From Cryptomeria japonica (lineage: Eukaryota; Streptophyta; Pinopsida; Cupressales; Cupressaceae): a stretch of 64,000 nt of DNA. The notes below the pieces were generated by a model. It was not told the DNA's origin. It saw only the letters and a list, made by a program, of their open reading frames with translations, and ran no database searches. The stretch spans positions 613,472,755 to 613,536,754 of the forward strand of contig NC_081409.1 of the NCBI RefSeq assembly GCF_030272615.1. The letters run 5' to 3'. A program made the position numbers and the translations under genes. Shown one piece after another: positions 55,743 to 64,000 of this stretch (positions within the stretch are counted from its first letter, which is position 1; each line of letters starts with the position of its first letter).

Positions 55743-57282
55743 CACAGAGTACCACTGAGAGGGGGGTGAATCAATGGTTCCTAAACTTTGTGACTTTTTA
55801 AAGAAACTTCACAATACTAGTTAATATATCAAGCACCAAACTATCAAACTGGTAAAGCAAAAGGGCACTAAAGAGAACAATCACACAAATGCAACTCACA
55901 ATACCAGATATACGAGGAAAACCCAATATGGGAAAAACCTCAGTGAGAAATGTTGTTGGAGACTACTACTCCAATCCAGCCTCACAAGTAAAACAATGGA
56001 TTACAAAGATTTAGGGCACCAACCCAAGGAGCATCAACACCTTCTATTTTAGGACACCAACCTAAGGAGCAGAAACCCCTGCACCATGCTCAAAATTGGT
56101 GATGTATATATTTAAATACAATTTAGATATAGTTAAGGCTTCTTGTTGCAAATGAATTCTGCAACTCTTGATCAAATATCTTACTGTCGGTTGACAGTCT
56201 TTTCTTCTTCACTGGATCTCACACTATCAGTTGTGAGATTACTCTCCCTGATTCTTGGGGTCTCTTCTCTCTCTCTCTCACAGTCTCACAACTTATTGTG
56301 TCACACTTGGATGTTGTCTTGCTTTGACACACCTCACAATTTTTCTTAACTGTTGCACCTGCTAAAGTTATTCTGGTACTCAATCACTGCCGGTTAAACC
56401 CTCTCACCGGTCTACTTGCTCACTCACTCTACAACCTTCTTAGCATAAATTTTAAGGCCAAATGATCCTCATTTGCACTTAAACTCTCTTTCTCTTCTCT
56501 TCAAGCATCACCTTGCTCTGTTTGGAACTCATATATTTATCACCATAGTTTCTCGCCAAAAATGCATTCAAACACTATCGTGTTAGGTTTTTCTTTTCAA
56601 TCTCAATCTGTATCTTTTTTGATACAATCTTCTTTTCAAGGATATGATCTTTACGACAACGTTCAATCACCAACTAAGCTTCGCATTCCAATATGCATTT
56701 TCTAAATTTGGAGTTTTGCACCATGCTTTTCTGCTTTTCTCTATCACTTCGTCATTAATGGCTTTGCTTTTTCCTTCACCTAACAAGTATGAAGATCAAA
56801 TCTTCTTGCGAGATCAGTGCGATTGCTTTTCCAGCTTGGCTTCCTTGAGCCACAATCTTTTGGTATCCTCCGTGACTTGCGGGCTCCTCATTAAAGCTGA
56901 CCTGCATGCAAATTTGTTTCATCGATGCACACTCCACAGACCTGTGCAATACCTCCACCTAGCATCCAGCTGTCATGCTTGTCGACATCCTCCTTTGCTT
57001 GGATTCTTATGTCAGTTTGACATACTTTGTCAACCCAAGTTGACTACCGGTTTAGTCTATGTTATCGGTATGACCATCAAACATCCTTTTTGTTTTGTTC
57101 ACTAGTTGTTGTGCCTTCATCCTGGTTTATGCCTTATCGGTAAGCCTTCTTTACCAGTAGATGACCGAAGACATGTGTACTGGTAGCCTTCCTTCTTTCT
57201 GCTCACTCTTATGTGTATTGCCATCATATGACCTTGCCAAACCGGTTGACATCAATGACAACTTAATGCCAAATTGCCAACA
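55743..57282 (-). repeat. V 3' LTR
   Basis: Starts (minus) TGTTGGCAATTTGGC at 57282, directly after the polypurine tract. The far end is near TCACCCCCCTCTCAGTGG (55755-55775) and TACTCTGTGTTA; the exact last base is uncertain because no TG..CA pair is clear and the 5' LTR is outside. The plus-strand frame at 56644-57105 is unsupported. Confidence 0.82.
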
Positions 57283-57298
57283 ATCTCCCCCTTTGGCA
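57283..57298 (-). promoter_or_regulatory. V polypurine tract
   Basis: Minus strand TGCCAAAGGGGGAGAT immediately before TGTTGGCAA. This is the classic copia tract. Confidence 0.92.
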
Positions 57299-57448
57299 TT
57301 GATGTCAACTTATCGCAAGACATTTCATACTAGTACATTTTTCCCCCATTGACATAATGACAAAGGGTATGATACACTTCCCCTTTTATCCATACCAATA
57401 TCCCCCTTTGACAGCTATGAACTCTCCCTGAACCACATAAATCCTCCT

Positions 57449-58592
57449 CTAGGTAGATGACACAACTCCCAACTTGTGTCGGAGGTACTCAAAAGTGCTT
57501 ACCGGTAATGGTTTGGTGAAAATGTCTACTACTTGTTCTCCGGTAGGGACATAATCCATCTTTAGCTCCTGTCCTTCAACCTTCTCTCTAAGAAAATGGT
57601 ACTTGATAGCAATGTGCTTTGTTCTGGAATGCATCACAGGATTCTTTGCTATATTGATTGCACTTGAATTATCACATCGGATGAGAATAAGATCAGTGAT
57701 GTCCACCTGGATATCCTTGAGGGTCTGCTTCAGCCAAAGAACCTGGAAGAAGGATGTAGCAAGAGCAATGTATTCAGATTCAATAATGGATAGAGAGACC
57801 GAGTCTTGTTTCTTGCTATGCCATGAGACCAACCGGTCACCTAGGAAGAATGCACCACCACTTATCCTCTTTCGATAATCAATGCAACCTACCCAATAAA
57901 AATCAATGTATACTTCCAAGATAAAATTTCCTTGTTTAGGGTACCACAATCCATAACTGAGTGTCCCTTGTAGGTACCTAAAAATTCTGCTTACAACATT
58001 CATATGTGATTGCTTAGGTGCAACTTGGAATTTGGCCACCATGCATATTGCCTATACTATAGCCGGTTTGGAAGTAGTTAGATACAATAGACTTTCCTAT
58101 CATGGATCTATATAGAGTCTGATCCACCATTGGTGATTCATCATTCTTGCTCAATTTATTGCCAGTCACCATGGGGATACTTATTGGTTTACAATCCTCC
58201 AATTGGGATTTATTCAACATTTCCTTTGCATACTTGATTTGTGAGATAAAGATTCCCTTATCTTGCTGTAATATTTGCAAACCAATGAAGTATTTCAATT
58301 CACCAAGCATTGACATCTCAAATTTTGACTGCATTTGATCAACAAATTCTTTGTAGAGGGTGTCCTTGTTGCCTCCAAAGATAATGTCATCTACATACAC
58401 AACCACAATGATCATGTGGTTCCCATCTTTCTTTATGTACAAATTAATGTCAGCACTCCCCTTTTTGAATCCCTGCTCCTTCAGGTACTGATCTAATCTT
58501 TCTCTAGGAGCTTGCTTTAGACCATACAGGGCCTTCTTCATCATCATGCAACAAAAACCCTTCTGGTTTCTCCATGTACACTTCTTCTTCCA
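57449..58592 (-). pseudogene. V RT (C-terminal part) and RNase H, frameshifted
   Basis: Minus strand: EEVYMEKPEGF (after the solo LTR), MMMKKALYGLKQAPR, MIIVVVYVDDIIFGG (YVDD), ELKYFIGLQI; a frameshift near 58030-58060 in the segment before VVSRIFRYLQGTL; then RNase H with VYIDFYWVGCIDYRKRISGG, SWHSKKQDSVSLSIIESEYIA, RCDNSSAINIAKNPV, RTKHIAIKYHFLRE and DIFTKPL. The catalytic Asp after VYID is in place; the usual DAD-W reads DFYW. Stop at 57449. Confidence 0.92.
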
Positions 58593-58676
58593 TGTAATAA
58601 CCCACCCTAGATTAATCCAACAAAAATTGAGTATATTTTTTTTCCCTTTATTATGTTTATTTCAATTGCATACTCT

Positions 58677-58835
58677 GGGCATCCATCCGAATAGGATTGG
58701 GCATTCATCCATTCGGGATGAGCTTCTAACCATACGAGTTAGGCAATTGTCCATACGGGACGTAAATTCCATCTATCCAATACGGGATAGGCATCTACCC
58801 ATACGGGGTAGGCATCCATCCAAACGGGATAGGAG
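58677..58835 (+). repeat. Tandem array of CCATACGGG-type units
   Basis: Six or so degenerate units of about 28 bp around GGCATCYATCC and ATACGGGATAGG lie near one end of the solo LTR. Confidence 0.8.
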
Positions 58836-60575
58836 ATGCTCTGGCCAGAGACTTAGACTCATCAGGACCATTCGGGTATCGAGCCACTCACTAAGTACTA
58901 CATTCTTCTAACAAGAATGCACCAAGGTCGCCGTCCTTAGGAGTAATAAGAAAATAATACAAGCTTGAATTCTGCCTCGGAATTTGGCTTAAAGCCTCGG
59001 GAAGTCAAGCGAATCCATACGGGAATCCTTCCGAGTATGCATCGAATTAAGTTTGATTATCTTATCTTTCAATTAGGATTCTTACTCAACCAAGCCTAAA
59101 CCCCACCCACGAACGCCTGAGTACAAGGGACAACTCCGTCCCAAGACTGCCTACATACCCGCTTCGGCACGGGATCAAGGCGTAAAGTATGTAGTTCTGT
59201 TTTCTAATCTATGGTTTGATGTAAACTGATTTGTGGGTATGCAACCCTTTCTAGGGTCAGTGTCCCAGACAGTTTCTCTGTGGTTGCTACCCACGAAGGT
59301 AGCACTTAAGCGAAGGCTCAAGATGGCCTATTGCTTGTGGCCTAAACAAAATAACTAGAACCTAATACTTATCATGAACGTCACCCAATTGCAAATCACC
59401 AATATCCCTTCGAGGTGAATAAATAAATAAATAAATAAAGTAAATTTCACAAGAGCTTTTAACTTGACCATCCCTAAGAGGGGTTTACTATGGTTTATCT
59501 CAACGGATGTGAAATTCATTTAAAAGTTATCTTATTAAATTATCGATCCAAGAGGGATTACCCGCCCCTTGGATTTTTAACTTCCAAATGTCCCTTATTA
59601 CTCCCCGATGATTTATAGGGACGATGCCACAGACGTCGTTAATGCAGCTTTATTAGGCGTTAAGTGCAGTAGTTCAACACGACGGCATTACCCGTAAGCT
59701 TGACCCAGAGGCACCGTATATACCGAATGCTGCTAGTTTTGGTTTTCCAACTCCATTTGTTTAGTTTTCTAAACTAGCATCATGCTTGTATACAATTTAA
59801 ACTTTAAATACTTTCCAAAAAGAGAGAGAGAGATATCGTTATTCTACAATTGTCATGATAATTGAGAACTTATGAGCAATTGCGGAATAAAAACAAGGTA
59901 AAATAATATCATTGCACAAAAAAAAGGAGTGTTTACTCTTATTGTAAGAACAATTAAATATAGAGTTACTAGAATTTCGTTTACGCTTTTGGAATTAATC
60001 ATGAGACTTAAAGGTTTAAGCAAGCTCTAGTTTATCACCCAAAAATCAATTAGACCCTCAATGGTTTGGGAAGTCCATTTTTTTTTCCGATAATACACCA
60101 TGCGATATTTTCATTTGATCATTAAACTACTATCAATGAATATCAATGTTAATATCTATTACCAATTACATTAATAATAATTATTGACAAGTTATTAATT
60201 ATTGTTAAAACTTAAAATAAATAAAATAAAAAAAAGAAATAAATCGAAAGTTTACCAATTATTATCATCTAACTTTAATTACCATCTATTAGCAGTCACA
60301 TGCCACAAAAAAGAGTTTTAAAAAAAATAATGCAAGGGCGTGGTATCGCGTGCCCAGCGCGCTTAGTGGGAGGAGGGGGCCCCACGGTTCCCCCCACTAC
60401 CCTGCGGCCACTGCCGTAGCAGTGACCGCAGGTTAGTGGAGGGTACCGTAACGGTACCGCTCCCCTACCTGCAGAACTATTACTTCCGCCTGCGGCTGTT
60501 GTCCATGCAACGTACCGCGTGGTACAAACAGTTTCTCACATGCGATGGTTTTTTTTTTGTTTGAAGCGTTTCGTA

Positions 60576-60604
60576 TGTATATATATATATATATATATAT
60601 GTAT
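60576..60604. repeat. (TA)n microsatellite
   Basis: About 12 TA dinucleotides flanked by TGTA/TGTATGG. It could act as a TATA region of the LTR; that is inference. Confidence 0.8.
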
Positions 60605-62165
60605 GGTTTCATTCATTCGATTTATCTTATTATTAATTTATCCTTCCCAGGTTAATTTAGATAGATAGAGAGTAGATTTAACTTCAAAAATAAATTTAAA
60701 ATGTTAAGTAGTAATGGGGGTTCATTCTCAGGAATAATTAACCCAGAGGAATTGACAACCCAGGGAGAATAATTTGATCCCAGCATAGTGCAAAGGATTG
60801 AAACCCAGATGAGCAACCAAGGGTAATTCTTTTTTGTTTCCACACAGAGATTAGAATATCCCAGAGAGTAAATCATTTCCAGCCATGAAAGGCAGATGGA
60901 TTTATGCAGGCTTATGACTGTATTTCATTGGTATGATTTTAATCTTAATTTACAGGGATGAGTTTATTCCTACAGGAGAATTTTATTTATTCAAAACAAG
61001 ATTTTGTTCATAGAAATGAATATTCAATTCTACAGCAAAAACAACATTCTGATTATTCAAACTGAAAATCCAAACTACAGCAAGCAAATGATAGATAATT
61101 TTTTTTATTTAATAGTACCAATCTACAGCAAGAAATTGAAAGATATTATTTTAAATTTGCAAGCTAACAGTATCCAATCTATAGCAAGAATTTGAAGGAT
61201 AATAACATTATTTAACAGTATCCAAATCAGAGATTGAAGAGAAAAAAAAACAATAATTTAATTCTTACAAACAAAGTTTAACAATCTATATTAACCCTTG
61301 ATCTAAAATAAAAAAATCTGAAACTAAATTTCTTATCAAGACTCAAAAAAAACAATTAATCTAGTTCTCATCAAATGTTTTTCAACTAATTCTTTCGAAA
61401 ATCTGAAACAAAGAATCTCATTCTCTACAAATCTACAACTACTTTCTTATCAAGAAATTAAACATTGAATCTCATTCTCTACAAAATTTGAAACTAATTT
61501 CATATCAAGAATTTAAACAATGAATCTCATTTAAACAATGAAACTCATTTAAAATCTAAAAACTAATTCTTAACAAAACACAAATGGATTTCATTCTCAT
61601 AAATAATTTAATCAATCTAATCTACCACAAAAATAAGATGCATAAACTAAGTAGAAGGAACCTGGATGCTTGAAGATGGTGTAGAGTCTTCCTTGATCCT
61701 CCAATTGAAGAGAAATCTTCCCAACAAAAAAATCTTAGCTGCCAATGAAAGTGGACTACAAAGGAGGATTCAACTTGCAGAATTTCTTATGGAATAGCTA
61801 ACTTTTCTTTTGAAACTTGTACCTATTTTATAAAAGAAATTTCAAATTCCCACTACCTAATTATTAATTGAAAAAAAAGAGATTCTCTCCCAATTTGGCC
61901 TCCATGCAAATTAATTGGGCTTAGTGGGAGGAGTTACATGCAAGGAGGTGGAGAAGCCTCTAGAAGCTTCTTATTCCTCCTACAACATGTGCCTTAATTT
62001 GGGTGAGGGAATTTAATTAACAAATTAAAATATATATGCATTTCCATGTGTATGTGGTTTATTATTTTTATTCCCTTACAATATTCATTTAATAATTCAT
62101 CCAAAGAATATAAATAGAGTTTTGTAATTTAAATCAAAAAAAGATGATAAAGGAGGGTTGTGACA

Positions 62166-62540
62166 TTCCAACTTTCCATTTAGGAAGGCAAACTTTGCAT
62201 CCATTTTATATACTTTATAACCCTTGTAGGCAGAGAAGGCTAGAAACATTCTAATTGCTTCTAGTCTAGCTATTGGTACAAATGTTTCTTCAAAGTCAAT
62301 TCCTTCTACCTGTGAGTATCCTTTGCATACTAGTCTAGCTTTATGCCTAGCAATTTTACCTTCTTCATTCATCTTGTTCTGGTAGACCCATTTAGTGCCA
62401 ATGATGTTCTTGTCTTCTAGTCTAGGGACTAATTCCCAAGTCTTGTTCTTCTCAATCTGTTGCAGTTCTTCTTCCATGGCATCCATCCACTCTTGTCTTT
62501 TTGTGGCCTCATTGAATGTTTTAGGTTCTACTTTAGGCAT
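62166..62540 (-). pseudogene. V reverse transcriptase, N-terminal part
   Basis: Minus strand: EPKTFNEATKRQEWMDAMEEEL, NKTWELVP, IIGTKWVYQNKMNEEGKIARHKARLVCKGYSQVEGIDFEETFVPIARLEAIR in pieces, and YKMDAKFAFLNGKLE, the first catalytic Asp region, where the solo LTR enters. The frame itself is intact to the junction. A TAG at about 62586 lies just upstream (in V-TRRRLA). Confidence 0.93.
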
Positions 62541-62638
62541 GAGGCAAAAGTTGACTTGTTCACATTCCGGGCAAGTCTTCTTCTAGTCTACACACCATCA
62601 CTCTTATTTCCCATAATTTTCTCTTCCAGATGATTCAA

Positions 62639-63622
62639 CTACACATACCGGTTGGGAGCCTTCTTGGATGCTTCTTCTGGTTCATTGTTTGACTGAGCTT
62701 CATCACCTTCATCACCAAAATCATCATACTGATTAACTTGTGGTTGACATCCTTTGTGCATATCCTCGTCAACTTTCACATGCAAAATCTCAATGAGTCT
62801 TCTTAGTCTTTTATTGTAGCATTTGTAAGCCTTGTTGTTAGATGAGTAACCAAGGAAGATTCCTTCATCACTTATAGAGTCAAAACTTCCTAGACCATCT
62901 ATATCTCTCTTGATAAATAACTTGCTTCCAAATACTTTGAAGTATTTGGCTGATGGCTTCCGGTCATACCACAACTCATAAGGTGTCATTCTGATATTTG
63001 TTCTTAATTGAACCCAGTTCAAAGTATATGCAGCAGTATGAACAACTTCCTTCCAATATGTGTCTGGCAGACTAAACTCATTTAACATGGTTCTGGCCAT
63101 CTCCTTAATTGTCATGTTCTTTCTTTCTACCACACCATTCTGCTGTGGTGTCCTAGGGGCTAAATATTTCCTTCTAATTCCATGTTGTTCACAATAAGCT
63201 TCAAACTCATTTGATGTGAACTCTCCACCCCGGTCTAATCTTAGACATTTTAACTTGCACCCACTTTCTTTCTCCACCATTTTCCTAGAGATCTTGAATC
63301 TGTCAAATGCTTGTGACTTATCTTGCAGGAAGGTGACCCAAGTCATTCTTGAGTAATCATCAATAAAGAGCATAAAATATCTCTCACTCGAAAGAGCTCT
63401 TGTCCTAGTTGGACCACACAGATCTGTATGCACAATCTCAAGTGGTCTGGAGGTGTTGTGCTCTTTTGTCCTGAAACTCACTTTAGTTTGTTTTCCTTCC
63501 ACACATTCATCACAAAATGTGCTTACTGGTTTGATGATGGGTGGAATATTACTCACACACCCCTTTCTGCTTATTGCAACTAGGTTATCAAAATTTATGT
63601 GGCCTAATCTTCTGTGCCACAA
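62639..63622 (-). pseudogene. V integrase, open over 327 codons
   Basis: Zinc region WHRRLGHINFDNL with CDECVEGKQ; core Asp in VHTDLCGPTRT, Asp in CLRLDRGGEFTS, Glu in PQQNGVVERKNMTIKEMARTML; then TPYELWYDRKPS and VFGSKLFIK, GIFLGYSSNNKAYKCYN. All three catalytic acids are present. Stops just up- and downstream (63636, about 62637) make it a fragment of a broken polyprotein. Confidence 0.94.
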
Positions 63623-63637
63623 CCAACTTTCATCAAC

Positions 63638-63973
63638 CTATCCTATCATGCATTGGGACTCATAGCATTCCTTCAGATTATAAACATTTCCATCTATTCT
63701 CTTTCCTTGTGCCACAACCTGACTGATATTGTCTTTCTTTATCTGGAAACCAGTTGAGTCAAAGGTGAATTTATAACCTTTGTCACACATCTGACTCACA
63801 CTCAGCAGATTGTACTTTAGGCCTTCCACATAGTATACATCACGTGCCTTTAATTTTCCAGTGATGCTTAGAGTACCTTTTCCCTTTATATTGATGGATG
63901 AGTTGTCTCCAAATCTCACTGAACCGCCATTCCAGTCATCAAGTTTGATGAATTTCCTTTTGTCACTAGTCAT
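63638..63973 (-). pseudogene. V protease-integrase linker (GAG-pre-integrase region)
   Basis: Minus strand: MTSDKRKFIKLDDW, VRFGDNSSINIKGKGTLSI, VYYVEGLKYNLLSVSQMCDKGYKFTF. This is the standard copia segment between the protease active site and integrase. One TAG (about 63636-63638) separates it from integrase. The protease active site itself would lie just beyond the window. Confidence 0.88.
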
Positions 63974-64000
63974 GTGGTTGGAGCAACCACTATCTACAGC

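Larger units (their letters stand above)
58593..62165. mobile_element. 3.57-kb solo LTR inserted in V RT
   Basis: The plus-strand view runs TGTAATAACCC to GGGTTGTGACA, so the ends are an 11-base imperfect inverted repeat, flanked by perfect TTCCA duplications (58588-58592 and 62166-62170). Removing it rejoins V RT exactly (LNGKLE to EEVYMEK). No gag or pol motif and no internal LTR pair was seen, so it is best read as a solo LTR of a long-LTR family. Contents: an ACGGG-type tandem array (58677-58835), a GC-rich island (60340-60540), a (TA)n tract (60576-60601), AT-rich DNA. Orientation is undecided. No gene is supported in its 3.5 kb. Confidence 0.85.
55743..64000 (-). mobile_element. V: Ty1/copia element, 5' part beyond the window
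   Basis: Minus strand: the window edge cuts it within or before the region preceding integrase; then integrase, RT (split by a solo LTR), RNase H, polypurine tract and 3' LTR. The domain order (integrase before RT) is copia. The ORF is mostly readable with a few stops and a frameshift, so it is younger than Z or X. The LTR style (CACCCCCCTCTCAGT tail, GCCAAAGGGGGAGAT tract) resembles SIRE/Maximus-type elements, but only about 150 bp lie between pol and the tract, leaving no room for the env-like ORF of SIRE. Confidence 0.92.

Noticed and set aside
56644-57105. 153-codon plus-strand frame in the V LTR
   Set aside because: Antisense to V, no family features, and LTR sequence explains the region.
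57603-57878. Plus-strand frames opposite V pol (also 58147-58338, 63453-63726)
   Set aside because: Shadows of the minus-strand copia pol.
1-64000. Host genes, tRNA or rRNA genes
   Set aside because: I looked for exon-like frames with host-protein motifs, tRNA cloverleaf landmarks and rRNA text on both strands and saw none; every recognisable protein is retroelement-derived.

Overview
This window is plant nuclear DNA made almost entirely of nested LTR retrotransposons. I see no host protein-coding gene and no rRNA or tRNA gene. The evidence is a chromodomain-type Ty3/gypsy element, a Tat/Ogre-type Ty3/gypsy element with 5-kb LTRs, Ty1/copia elements with plant-type primer-binding and polypurine sites, a 353-bp TRIM, and heavy decay by C-to-T (or G-to-A) stops. 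Such deep nesting of long, old elements suggests a large, repeat-rich genome. A gymnosperm is plausible, but the sequence does not prove it. Element names U to Z are mine.

Layout. 1-15999: two copies of a pol-less LTR element (U) in opposite orientations. The left copy is on the minus strand and runs 3' internal, LTR, leader, 5' internal; it is broken by a 1456-bp copia-type solo LTR. The right copy is on the plus strand and ends in an LTR at 14866-15999. 16000-18219: copia LTR remnants, with a complete TRIM at 17463-17815. 18220-55734: a stack of insertions. The gag of element W (minus) is split by chromovirus Z (minus, 18700-55589, TSD TTCAC). Z pol is split by Tat-like element X (plus, 23104-52076, TSD CCTTG/CCTTT). 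The 5' LTR of X is split by a rearranged block holding an inverted fragment Y' and a complete pol-less element Y (plus, 31021-40682). 55743-64000: copia element V (minus), with its 3' LTR, PPT and a nearly readable pol. Its RT is split by a 3573-bp solo LTR (58593-62165, TSD TTCCA). V runs off the right edge.

The most novel material is the pair U and Y. Their LTRs are mostly different, yet they share the LTR 5' end, a candidate primer-binding site, a leader motif, an unrecognised Q/P/S-rich ORF (open for 929 codons in Y), an A-rich array, a set of 35-bp units with fixed ends, and a stem-loop touching the polypurine tract. No pol domain is visible in either, so they look like one non-autonomous superfamily mobilised by an element not seen here. 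The second notable item is X. Each of its 5-kb LTRs carries about 1000 codons of an unrecognised ORF. Its pol has an extra RNase H domain upstream of RT with all four catalytic acids, while the RNase H in the normal place is degenerate.

All comparisons were made by eye; boundaries are exact where a TG..CA end and target-site duplication are quoted and approximate elsewhere.
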